Source: an uncultured Bacteroidia bacterium (GTDB taxonomy: Bacteria > Bacteroidota > Bacteroidia > Bacteroidales > CAJPTX01). From it: 64,000 bases of DNA. Position 1 is the first letter of the stretch, and the number at the start of each line of letters is the position of its first letter. The notes beneath the pieces are model-generated. The model was not told the DNA's origin. It saw only the letters and a program-made list of their open reading frames with translations, and did not search any database. Below, one piece after another: positions 1 to 7,643 of this stretch. Both the position numbers and the translations under genes were made by a program. The DNA lies in NCBI GenBank assembly GCA_947252645.1, contig CAMXWF010000005.1, forward strand, positions 65,091 to 129,090, in the 5' to 3' direction.

Positions 1-89
1 GCGAGAGCTGTCATTTCTTGTCGCCTATCGGACAAATCGCCTATAGGCAGACCGACTTGCTCAAGGATGTCTAGCGTATTTAGGATCAA
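1..89 (-). CDS. Probable type II restriction endonuclease, N-terminal fragment (cut by window edge)
   Basis: Reading the minus strand past the methyltransferase gives an open frame that runs off the window start. It contains the residues ILEQVGLP, then DLSDRRQEMTAL. This pattern (a short helix, a GLP/GIP turn, then RR..E.xAL) resembles the N-terminus of several type II restriction enzymes, as I know that family. The frame overlaps the end of the methyltransferase gene by a few bases in a different frame, the usual arrangement for a cognate pair. The start is uncertain: a TTG at 89 is one option, and the frame is open some 60 bases further upstream, where only ATT or ATC would serve. Only about 29 residues are visible, so the identification is inference from motif and context. 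Confidence 0.42.
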   Translation of the reverse strand, partial: MILNTLDILEQVGLPIGDLSDRRQEMTAL

Positions 90-1192
90 GCGTTTTGTCG
101 ATTCTCGCTTATCTCCTTTAAATTTGATTTTGCGAATCGTAGTAGGCCTAAGGTGTTACCGATATTGCTATTTTGGGCCTCGATTTGCGCTGGTGCGTGG
201 TCGGTTTTTCTTAGTGCTTGTAGTGCCGATTGCGCGAGGTGGTAAGCCAAGAGGGGAGGCACGGCGTTGCCTATCTGGGTAAACTGCTCGGTTTCGGAGC
301 CCTGAAATGTGAACCAGTCGGGGAAGCTTTGCAGCCGAGCGGCTTCTCGCACTACGATGCGCCGCCGCCGGCCATCGGCCATGCGTACGCGCTGCATGTC
401 GCTCGTGGCCCCTGCCAGATTTCGGCAAGTGAGCGTGCGGGCTGGGCGGTTGGGGTATAGATCGCGCGGATTTATGCAGGCTGAGGCCTTCTCGTAGCGC
501 GCAATATAGGCGTCCTGCGCGGGGGTTAGGATGTGGCCGCCCGCTACCTCGCCGTGCATGGTGTCGCCTATGGCATCGCCGACCGTGGTGCTGCGTTGCG
601 TTGGTTGAGGGTAGGCGAAGAAGCCTCTATAGCCTACGGCTATAAGCCTTTCCCGTCGTTGCGGCACGCCATAGTGCACTGCATTTAGGCACTCGCAACG
701 TACGTAGTAGCCAAGGTTACTTAGCTCCGTGAGGATGAGATCGAGGTACTCGCGGTGACGCTTAAAGAGGTTGCTAACGTTTTCAAATAGGAAGATGCGG
801 GGTTCTACGCGCCGCACGGCATCGATGAAAATGGGGAAGCCATCGCGTGCGTCGTTGATGCCGTGCTGTCGTCCTCGCACGCTGAAGGGTTGGCACGGAG
901 GCCCTCCTATGAGTACGTCGGCCTGGGGGTAGTTCTGCCCCTGCGAGAGCGTTGTGCAGTGGCAGTCGCCCTGTAGGTTCTGCCGGTAGGTGGATGCCGC
1001 GGAGGTGTTTTTTTCGTAGCCAACAGTGGCGAAGCCAGCCGCCTCAAAGCCTAGCGATAGCCCGCCGCACCCGGCGAACAGGTCGAGTACTTTGAACCCA
1101 TTCCTTTCGCTTGGCGGCTTTAAAAGCTGGTTAATTAGGCGTATGTAGTCTGAAACGTTTCCCATGGTGGGCAATGGCAGATGCTGACTCAT
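86..1192 (-). CDS. DNA (cytosine-5-)-methyltransferase, probable restriction-modification partner
   Basis: Transfers a methyl group from SAM to C5 of cytosine in a specific DNA site. The cytosine-MTase motifs are in order: motif I DLFAGCGG for SAM binding, motif IV GGPPCQPFS with the catalytic Cys intact, motif VI ENVSN, motif VIII QRRER, a variable target-recognition region, and motif X QIGNAVPP near the C-terminus. Length (about 368 residues) is normal. The longest open frame begins at 1300, but ATG 1192 or ATG 1165 is preferred because a -7-like box (TATCTTTA, 1203-1210) lies just upstream; 1165 would leave a normal leader. The gene runs into a probable endonuclease gene at the window edge. 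A perfect 9-bp inverted repeat lies just upstream of its promoter. The recognition sequence cannot be read from the protein. Confidence 0.93.
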   Translation of the reverse strand: MSQHLPLPTMGNVSDYIRLINQLLKPPSERNGFKVLDLFAGCGGLSLGFEAAGFATVGYEKNTSAASTYRQNLQGDCHCTTLSQGQNYPQADVLIGGPPCQPFSVRGRQHGINDARDGFPIFIDAVRRVEPRIFLFENVSNLFKRHREYLDLILTELSNLGYYVRCECLNAVHYGVPQRRERLIAVGYRGFFAYPQPTQRSTTVGDAIGDTMHGEVAGGHILTPAQDAYIARYEKASACINPRDLYPNRPARTLTCRNLAGATSDMQRVRMADGRRRRIVVREAARLQSFPDWFTFQGSETEQFTQIGNAVPPLLAYHLAQSALQALRKTDHAPAQIEAQNSNIGNTLGLLRFAKSNLKEISENRQNA

Positions 1193-1202
1193 TTCAGTAG
1201 GG

Positions 1203-1210
1203 TAAAGATA
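1203..1210 (-). promoter_or_regulatory. Putative Bacteroidetes -7 box for the methyltransferase
   Basis: The minus strand reads TATCTTTA, close to the Bacteroidetes TAnnTTTG element. It lies 10 bp before ATG 1192 and 37 bp before ATG 1165. A clear -33 box was not recognised. Confidence 0.4.
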
Positions 1211-1231
1211 GCGAATAGTTTTAAGCTGGGC

Positions 1232-1258
1232 GTTGCACGGTGCAGTTAGCCGTGCAAC
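1232..1258. promoter_or_regulatory. Perfect 9-bp inverted repeat upstream of the methyltransferase promoter
   Basis: GTTGCACGG (1232-1240) is matched by CCGTGCAAC (1250-1258) with a 9-nt centre. On the minus strand it sits about where the -33 region of the methyltransferase promoter should be, so it could be an operator for a regulator or for the enzyme itself. That role is inference; the symmetry is seen directly. Confidence 0.4.
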
Positions 1259-1368
1259 TCCAACGCGAGGGAAAGCGCGATAAGTGGGGGGGCAATGCAA
1301 AACGAGGTGCCATTTTGTCTTCTCATTTTCCAGGTGGGAAATGTATCCGCCAAACGGAGTGTTTTGCT

Positions 1369-1376
1369 TACCTTCG
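1369..1376 (+). promoter_or_regulatory. Putative -7 box for the nitroreductase gene
   Basis: TACCTTCG, one base from the TAnnTTTG consensus, lies 93 bp before the ATG at 1470. The same octamer precedes atpB, rpmE2 and purQ in this window. Confidence 0.4.
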
Positions 1377-1469
1377 CTGCTGCGGCTGCATTCGGGGGAG
1401 CAGTCTGCCCCAATTCAAGGCGTGGCTCCTCCTATTTCTGCAGTAAAAACGATTATAATAGCTAATACC

Positions 1470-2120
1470 ATGCCGAAATACCCATTGACGTTGCTATTCC
1501 TCTCGGTGGCCACCCTATCGTGCCAAGGCTCTAAAATGCAGCCTATCGCACTGCCGTCCCCCGACCTTAACGCCCTTTCGAGCGCAGGGGATGCGTTCAG
1601 AAATCGTCGCAGCACCCGGGAGTTCGTGTCGGAAGACCTCACGCTACAGCAGCTCTCCAATTTGCTATGGGCGGCTAACGGGATTAACCGGTCTGCGGAA
1701 GGCAAGCGCACCGCCCCCTCCTCGCGGAACAGCCAGGAGATCGACCTGTACGTGGTGATGGCGAAGGGTGCGTATCGCTACAATGCGTTGAAGCACCAGC
1801 TTGCCCCCGTGGCAGAGGGTGATTTCAGGGCACTTGTGGCAGGCCCTTACCAGAAAGAATTCGCCGAGGCCCCCGTGTCGATAGTCATGGTGGCCGACCT
1901 TCGGAAGCTGGGCGAGGGCCAAGGGACCGACCGAGACATCCGGTCGGCACACATTGATGGGGGCATCGTTAGTCAGAATATCAACCTTTACTGCGCCGCA
2001 GCAGGCCTGGCTACCGTCCCTCGTACGAGCATGGAGTCGGATAGCCTGGCCAAGGCCTTGCAGCTGGATGCTAAGCAGCTACCGATCATCAACAACCCGG
2101 TGGCCCTGCCTAAAAAATAG
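1470..2120 (+). CDS. Nitroreductase-family lipoprotein (SagB-type fold)
   Basis: A flavin-dependent nitroreductase-like protein of about 216 residues. The N-terminus is a lipoprotein signal with lipobox LSC (Cys18 from ATG 1470), so it is probably anchored in an envelope membrane. The FMN-binding signatures of the family are visible: RNRRSTREF near the start, PSSRNSQEI in the middle, and an INLYCAAAGLATVPR-like segment toward the C-terminus. ATG 1470 is chosen over upstream starts because it begins the lipoprotein signal and follows the -7 box at 1369. The natural substrate is unknown. It is divergent from the methyltransferase and lies upstream of the ATP synthase genes, with no obvious functional link to either. 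Confidence 0.85.
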   Translation: MPKYPLTLLFLSVATLSCQGSKMQPIALPSPDLNALSSAGDAFRNRRSTREFVSEDLTLQQLSNLLWAANGINRSAEGKRTAPSSRNSQEIDLYVVMAKGAYRYNALKHQLAPVAEGDFRALVAGPYQKEFAEAPVSIVMVADLRKLGEGQGTDRDIRSAHIDGGIVSQNINLYCAAAGLATVPRTSMESDSLAKALQLDAKQLPIINNPVALPKK

Positions 2121-2390
2121 TCGCTAGTGGCTAGTTCCCGACGGGGAGTGCGGCTTTTGGATGCGGTTGAAGCGCGTACACTGCAGGGCGCCTTATAGGG
2201 GAATCGTGTCCCCTCCCCGCGATATTTCCTGGGCGTGCGGTGACTGGAGACACGAGGGAGTAGCGAGTGGAGACGTGAGGAGCGCAGGTGGGTTTTGCCA
2301 TGCCATCCCGCGGCGTTGTAGCCCTGAACGCTCCCCGTACAATGTGCCCCTGCGCTGCGTGCGACTTCTGCGAAAAATATTACCTTCGCG

Positions 2391-2398
2391 GTGCTGTT
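2391..2398 (+). promoter_or_regulatory. Putative -7 box for the atp operon
   Basis: TACCTTCG lies 20 bp before the atpB ATG. A TTCTG about 20 bp further upstream could act as the -33 box. Confidence 0.45.
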
Positions 2399-2417
2399 GA
2401 AGCAGTAGGTAGAAACG

Positions 2418-3563
2418 ATGGGGAATTGGTGTCTGCGGAGGGTTGCGAGTAGGTTGTCAGTTTGGACGTTGCTCCTGTTGCTCTGCTTGCCTGCTGCGGG
2501 GTACGCGGTGGAGAGTGCAGGGCGCGGCGAGGCCGAGGAGTTTGACCCGGCGAGCATGGTCTTCTCGCACATTTACGATGCCTACGAGTGGCACATCTTT
2601 GCCATAGGGGATTTCCACTTGACCATCCCGCTCCCGGTGATGCTCATCAGTCGAGAGGGCACGGGTTTTCACTGCTTCTCGTCGTCTCGCTTTGAGGGCG
2701 GACGGGCAGTGTACGACAACTTTGCAGTACGGGTAGGAAAGGGCGCAGAGGCTAAGCCGCGGATAGTGGAGCTGGATGCTTCGGGCAAGGAGTTGTCGGC
2801 GCCCATTGACCTTAGCATGACCAAGAACGTGGTGGCCATTCTTTTTTCGTGCCTCCTGATGCTCTGGGTATTCATAGCGGCGGCCCGTGCCTATAGGCCG
2901 GACAGGCCCTCGGCGCCGCATGGGTTGCAAAATGCGGTGGAGCTGATGGTGATCTTTGTGCGTGACCAGGTGGCCCGGGTAGCGCTTCCAGCGCAGAAGG
3001 TCGACCGCTACCTGCCCTTTCTGCTCACGGTGTTTTTCTTCATACTGTTCAACAACATCCTGGGGCTAGTGCCTTTTTTCCCTGCGGGGGCCTCGGTGAC
3101 GGGCAACTTGACCGTGACGGGCACGCTGGCGCTGTTCACCTTCTTGGTCACGAACCTGAGCGGTAACCGCCATTACTGGCGTGACATCTTCAACACGCCG
3201 GGAATGCCGATATTCATGAAGCTGCCCGTGCCCATGATGCCCGCGGTGGAGCTGATGGGTATATTCATCAAGCCTATCGTGCTGATGGTGCGACTGTTTG
3301 CCAACATGCTGGCCGGGCATATGGTGACGCTGGTGCTGATGTCGCTGATCTTCCTCCTGGGCGGGATTGCGGCGGCTGCGGGTTACGCCATAAGCGTGAT
3401 CTCGGTGGCCTTTGGTATCTTTATGATTTTGTTGGATTTGCTGGTCTCGCTGGTGCAGGCCTACGTGTTTGCGCTGCTGAGCGCAGTGTACATCGGTATG
3501 GCCACCGAGGAGCCCGAGCACGCGGGCAAGGAGCCGGTGAGGGCAGAGCTGCTCGCAAAGTGA
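2418..3563 (+). CDS. atpB: ATP synthase F0 subunit a
   Basis: Membrane stator subunit of F1F0 ATP synthase, forming the ion half-channels against the c-ring. At 381 residues it has the long N-terminal extension usual in Bacteroidetes, beginning with a signal-peptide-like stretch (VWTLLLLLCLPAAGYA). The C-terminal half has several hydrophobic helices, and the essential arginine lies in VRLFANMLAGH. It is first in an atpB-E-F-H-A-G run. The usual upstream genes atpD and atpC (F1 beta and epsilon) are not present; a nitroreductase gene lies there instead. Confidence 0.96.
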   Translation: MGNWCLRRVASRLSVWTLLLLLCLPAAGYAVESAGRGEAEEFDPASMVFSHIYDAYEWHIFAIGDFHLTIPLPVMLISREGTGFHCFSSSRFEGGRAVYDNFAVRVGKGAEAKPRIVELDASGKELSAPIDLSMTKNVVAILFSCLLMLWVFIAAARAYRPDRPSAPHGLQNAVELMVIFVRDQVARVALPAQKVDRYLPFLLTVFFFILFNNILGLVPFFPAGASVTGNLTVTGTLALFTFLVTNLSGNRHYWRDIFNTPGMPIFMKLPVPMMPAVELMGIFIKPIVLMVRLFANMLAGHMVTLVLMSLIFLLGGIAAAAGYAISVISVAFGIFMILLDLLVSLVQAYVFALLSAVYIGMATEEPEHAGKEPVRAELLAK

Positions 3564-3592
3564 AGTAGGAAACGGAATAGAGATTTAATGCA

Positions 3593-3898
3593 ATGACAGA
3601 GCTAATGATGGTGCTATTGCAGGCCACGGAGCTTGCAACGCAGGCGGTAGCGACCGCCGCAAGCCCTGAGGGGATGGTGGCCTTGGCTAAGATGGGTGCG
3701 GCCATAGGCGCGAGTATAGCCGTGATAGGTGGCGGCATGGGGATATCCCGCATTGGGCAGCAGGCGCTGGACAGCATCGCCCGCCAACCCGAGGCCGCGG
3801 GCGATATCCGTTCGAGCATGATCCTCTCGGCGGCCTTCATCGAGGGCATTTCGTTCTTGGCTATCATCGTGGCGCTGCTGGTGCTGTTTGTGGCCTAG
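3593..3898 (+). CDS. atpE: ATP synthase F0 subunit c
   Basis: Proteolipid of the rotor ring, 101 residues, with two hydrophobic helices joined by the polar loop RIGQQALDSIARQPEA. The ion-carrying glutamate is in AAFIEGISF of helix 2. Gly directly follows this Glu and helix 1 has no Gln in its GASIAVIGGGMG core, so the residues of the known sodium-binding signature are not evident and proton coupling is more likely; that is inference. The N-terminal stretch of about 30 residues is longer than in E. coli. It lies 29 bp after atpB. Confidence 0.95.
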   Translation: MTELMMVLLQATELATQAVATAASPEGMVALAKMGAAIGASIAVIGGGMGISRIGQQALDSIARQPEAAGDIRSSMILSAAFIEGISFLAIIVALLVLFVA

Positions 3899-3964
3899 CA
3901 GGTGCGCATGCGTCAGCGTGTGCGGGGGCTTGCGCCGCGTGGAGCAAAAAGAGAGGGATAGGTC

Positions 3965-4486
3965 ATGGGCTTGATCACGCCTGAGTTTGGGCTTTTTTTC
4001 TGGATGCTTTTGGCCTTCGGGCTGGTGTTCGTGCTGCTTCGTAAGTATGCCTGGGGTCCGATTGTCCGTGGGCTTTCAAAGCGCGAAGACTCGATAGCCG
4101 AGGCGCTGATGCGGGCAGAGGCCGCGCGTGCCGAGCTTGCCAAGCTTGAGCAGGCCCGTGAGGCTCGGCAGAAGGCCTTCCTTGAGGAGCAGCACCGCAG
4201 TTTCCAGGAGGCCCAGGCGCAACGCGAGGCCCTGATAGCTGAGGCCAAGCAGCGGGCGCAGGAGGAGGCTGCTCGGTATATAGCTGAGGCCCGGGCGGCC
4301 ATGGCCCAGGAGGCTGAGCAGCAGCGTCGGCAGCTAAAGGCAGAGGTGCTGCAGCTTTCGCTCCAGGTGACCGAGCGACTGCTGCGAGAGGAGCTCTCGA
4401 CGCAGGAGGCCCAGCGTCGGCATATGCAGCGCGTGGTCGATGAGGTGGTAGCGCATCCGTTGCAAGAGAGTAGGAGCCAAGCATGA
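3965..4486 (+). CDS. atpF: ATP synthase F0 subunit b
   Basis: Peripheral stalk subunit, 173 residues. A single N-terminal membrane helix (FGLFFWMLLAFGLVFVLL) is followed by a long, charged Ala/Glu/Gln/Arg-rich coiled coil typical of subunit b. It overlaps atpH by 4 bp (ATGA), which suggests translational coupling. Confidence 0.95.
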   Translation: MGLITPEFGLFFWMLLAFGLVFVLLRKYAWGPIVRGLSKREDSIAEALMRAEAARAELAKLEQAREARQKAFLEEQHRSFQEAQAQREALIAEAKQRAQEEAARYIAEARAAMAQEAEQQRRQLKAEVLQLSLQVTERLLREELSTQEAQRRHMQRVVDEVVAHPLQESRSQA

Positions 4487-5016
4487 ATGATGGACGAATA
4501 GCCACGCGCTACGCGAAGGCGCTTTTTCTGCTCACGGAGCAGGAGGGGAGTTCTGCGCAGGTGTATGAGGAGAGTCTGCAGCTGTTGCCCACGATACACT
4601 ACGCAGGGGCGGCCTTTGCTAAGGTGTTGGGTTTTGCGTCGGCATCGTTGTCCGATCGCAAGGCTGTGCTCGAGGAGGTGGTCAAGCCCGTTTCGTTGTG
4701 GCTCTACAAGCTCGCTGCGTTCATGCTGGAGCAGGGGCGTGGTGGTTATGTGCCGCGGGCGATCGAGGTGTACGCAGAGCTTTATCGCCAGCGTGCGGGC
4801 ATTGTGTACGTGGAGTTGATTAGTGCCTCGGAGCTTACGGGCGAGCAGAAGCGTACGATAGAGAGCTACTTGTCGCGGTCAGGGATCAAGAGCGTTCCAG
4901 CCTACCGTACGAACAAGGAGCTTTTGGGTGGATTCCAGCTCATAGTGGACGGTCGGCGTCTGGACAAGAGTTTGCTGGGCGAGTTGGTTCGCCTGCGTAG
5001 CTTGTCGGGTTGCTAG
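4483..5016 (+). CDS. atpH: ATP synthase F1 subunit delta
   Basis: OSCP/delta subunit, 177 residues, joining the peripheral stalk to F1. The N-terminus has the family pattern ATRYAKALF, and the C-terminal part contains LLGGFQLIVDGRRLDKSLLGELVRLR, as expected for the delta C-terminal domain. Its position between atpF and atpA is the conserved one. Confidence 0.94.
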   Translation: MNDGRIATRYAKALFLLTEQEGSSAQVYEESLQLLPTIHYAGAAFAKVLGFASASLSDRKAVLEEVVKPVSLWLYKLAAFMLEQGRGGYVPRAIEVYAELYRQRAGIVYVELISASELTGEQKRTIESYLSRSGIKSVPAYRTNKELLGGFQLIVDGRRLDKSLLGELVRLRSLSGC

Positions 5017-5055
5017 TGGCCGCCCGGGGAACGAGAATAGTAGTAGGGATAGGCA

Positions 5056-6648
5056 ATGGCAGGAATACGTTCATCGGAGGTGTCGGAGGTGCTGGCGCGC
5101 GAGCTGGCCGGTCTGACGCAGTCGTCGGAGTTTGAGGAGATTGGGCGCGTGCTGGAGGTGGGCGATGGGATCGCCCGCGTGTATGGGCTTCGGGATGTGG
5201 AGGCCAACGAGCTGGTGGAGTTCGAGAACGGGCTGGAGGGCATAGTGCTCAATTTGGAGGAGGACAATGTGGGCGTGGTGCTGCTGGGCGATGGGTCGCA
5301 GATAGGCGAGGGCCAGTCGGTCAAGCGTACGCGCCGCATAGCCTCCATCCGCGTGGGCGAGGGTCTTTTAGGTCGCATTGTGAACACGCTGGGTGAGCCG
5401 ATAGACGGCCGGGGCCCGATTCAGGGCGACCTCTACGATTTGCCCTTGGAGCGCAAGGCCCCCGGGGTCATATTTCGTCAGCCGGTCAAGGAGCCCCTGC
5501 AGACGGGGTTGAAGGCTATCGACGCCATGGTGCCGATAGGGCTGGGGCAGCGAGAGCTGATCATCGGTGATAGGCAGACGGGCAAGACGGCTATAGCCGT
5601 TGACGCGATTATCAACCAGCTGGAGAACTACAAGAAGGGTAAGCCGGTCTACTGTATCTACGTGGCCGTGGGTCAGAAGGGCTCCACGGTGGCCTCGCTT
5701 GCCAAGGTGCTGGAGGACAAGGGGGCGTTGGCCTACACAGTGATTATTTCGGCCACGGCTGCCGATGCCGCAGCCATGCAGTTCTATGCGCCCTTTGCAG
5801 GGGCCACGGTCGGGGAGTTTTTCCGCGATACGGGTCGGGCGGCCTTGGTAGTCTACGATGACCTTTCGAAGCAGGCGGTTTCCTACCGTGAAGTCTCCCT
5901 GCTGCTCCGTAGGCCGCCAGGACGAGAGGCCTACCCAGGGGATGTGTTTTATCTTCACAGCCGTTTGCTTGAGCGGGCAGCCAAGATCGTGGAGTCGGAT
6001 GAGATAGCCGCCCAGATGAATGACCTGCCCCCTGCACTTAAGCCCTTGGTGAAAGGTGGTGGCTCGCTCACGGCGTTGCCCATCATAGAGACCCAGGCTG
6101 GCGATGTGTCGGCGTATATACCCACGAATGTCATTTCCATTACGGATGGGCAGATTTTCCTGGAGACGAACCTGTTCAACAGCGGCGTGCGTCCAGCCAT
6201 CAACGTGGGGATCTCGGTGTCGCGCGTGGGGGGCAATGCGCAGATGAAGTCCATGAAGAAGGTGGCAGGCACCATGAAGCTGGACCAGGCGCAGTATCGT
6301 GAGCTGGAGGCCTTTTCGAAATTTGGTTCAGATCTGGATGCGGCTACGCTGAGCGTACTCAACAAGGGTGCCCGCAACGTGGAGTTGCTCAAGCAGGCGC
6401 AGTACAGCCCTGTGCCCGTGGGGGAGCAGGTGGCCATTCTCTACTGCGGGAGTCGGGCTTTGCTCCGGGATGTGCCGGTGGAGCGGGTGCGTGAGTTCGA
6501 GGCCGATTACCTGGAGCATATGCGTGCCAGTGCGCCCGATACGCTGGCCGAGTTGGCAGCCGGAAAGTTGACGGAACGGGGTGAGCAGGTGATGCGGGCG
6601 ATGGTTCAACAGTTGCTGCCGAGCTACGCGGTGGCAAAGCCTGAGTGA
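5056..6648 (+). CDS. atpA: ATP synthase F1 subunit alpha
   Basis: Non-catalytic nucleotide-binding subunit of the F1 hexamer, 530 residues, close to the family length. An N-terminal beta-barrel is followed by the P-loop GDRQTGKTA, then a Walker B region (ALVVYDDLSKQA) and the alpha signature around PAINVGISVSRVGG. Its partner beta (atpD) is not in this window and must be encoded elsewhere. Confidence 0.97.
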   Translation: MAGIRSSEVSEVLARELAGLTQSSEFEEIGRVLEVGDGIARVYGLRDVEANELVEFENGLEGIVLNLEEDNVGVVLLGDGSQIGEGQSVKRTRRIASIRVGEGLLGRIVNTLGEPIDGRGPIQGDLYDLPLERKAPGVIFRQPVKEPLQTGLKAIDAMVPIGLGQRELIIGDRQTGKTAIAVDAIINQLENYKKGKPVYCIYVAVGQKGSTVASLAKVLEDKGALAYTVIISATAADAAAMQFYAPFAGATVGEFFRDTGRAALVVYDDLSKQAVSYREVSLLLRRPPGREAYPGDVFYLHSRLLERAAKIVESDEIAAQMNDLPPALKPLVKGGGSLTALPIIETQAGDVSAYIPTNVISITDGQIFLETNLFNSGVRPAINVGISVSRVGGNAQMKSMKKVAGTMKLDQAQYRELEAFSKFGSDLDAATLSVLNKGARNVELLKQAQYSPVPVGEQVAILYCGSRALLRDVPVERVREFEADYLEHMRASAPDTLAELAAGKLTERGEQVMRAMVQQLLPSYAVAKPE

Positions 6649-6742
6649 TGGGGCATGGTGGGGGTATCTTGTTGTTGTTAGATAACGTGACGAGTTTACC
6701 CCCGGCTCTGATGTGGGCCAGCTATAGACGGGAGGAGCGAGA

Positions 6743-7624
6743 ATGCCCGGATTGAAGGAGATACGTTTGCGCCTAGCCACAGTGCGCTCCACGCGCAAGA
6801 TCACCAGCGCGATGAAGATGGTGTCGGCCGCCAAGTTTCACCGTGCCCAAGGCCGGCATGCGCACTATAGTCAGTACATGGAGCGCTATAGGCAGGTGAT
6901 GGCCTTGGCGCTCCAAGGAGGGCAGGGCACGGGGTCGCTGCTCCAGTTTGGTCCAGCGGAGAAGCCAGATTTGCTTTTGGTGGTGGCCTCCAATAGTGCC
7001 ATGTGCGGTGTGTTTAATGCCAGCGTTGTCAAGCTGGCGGTAGCACGCTACGGGGAGCTCGTTGGTCAGCAGCGTAGCGTGGCCGTGTGGGCCTACGGCC
7101 GCCGAGCCTACGAAGGACTGAAGCGTGAGCTCATTCCTGTGGCGGCGCACGATGAGGAGCTGGTGCAGCATTTGGACTACGATAAGGTCTGCGCCCTGTA
7201 TCAGCAGTTGCAGCAAGATTTCCAGTCGGGTAGCTACCGCACGGTGTCGGTGGTGTACAATTCTTTTCGCAATGCCGCCCAGCAGAGTCCTTTGGTGCGT
7301 CAGATTTTCCCGGTGGAGGTGTCGCCTTTAGAGGCGCAAGAGGCGGCGAATGCTGAGCATAGCGAGTATATTGTAGAGCCCTCACGTCAGGCGCTGTTTG
7401 CGGCCATAGTGCCGCAGTATGCGCTTCTCCAGCTCTATGGGGCGTTTCTCGACAACATGATAGGCGAGCACGGGGCGCGCATGACGGCCATGACGCAGGC
7501 GACTGACAATGCCGATACCCTGATAGGCGATTTGACGCTCGAGTACAACAAGGCCCGCCAGTCGGCTATCACCAACGAGATTGTGGAGATAGTATCTGGG
7601 GCCGATGCCTTGCGCGCCCAATAG
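6743..7624 (+). CDS. atpG: ATP synthase F1 subunit gamma
   Basis: Central shaft subunit, 293 residues. The N-terminal helix pattern RLRLATVRSTRKITSAMKMV and the C-terminal pattern ASEM-like MTQATDNADTLIGDL with LEYNKARQ are diagnostic. It follows atpA after 94 bp. That gap holds a small inverted repeat (GGGGGTA with TACCCCC), so some separate control is possible. Confidence 0.95.
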   Translation: MPGLKEIRLRLATVRSTRKITSAMKMVSAAKFHRAQGRHAHYSQYMERYRQVMALALQGGQGTGSLLQFGPAEKPDLLLVVASNSAMCGVFNASVVKLAVARYGELVGQQRSVAVWAYGRRAYEGLKRELIPVAAHDEELVQHLDYDKVCALYQQLQQDFQSGSYRTVSVVYNSFRNAAQQSPLVRQIFPVEVSPLEAQEAANAEHSEYIVEPSRQALFAAIVPQYALLQLYGAFLDNMIGEHGARMTAMTQATDNADTLIGDLTLEYNKARQSAITNEIVEIVSGADALRAQ

Positions 7625-7643
7625 TAGCCACCCCCGCGGGGGC

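Noticed and set aside
3066..3521. Minus-strand frame inside atpB
   Set aside because: His- and Arg-rich shadow of a conserved gene; no features of a protein.
6660..6703. GGGGGTA/TACCCCC inverted repeat between atpA and atpG as a terminator
   Set aside because: Arms are short, the loop is long, and there is no T-run; atpG must still be expressed.
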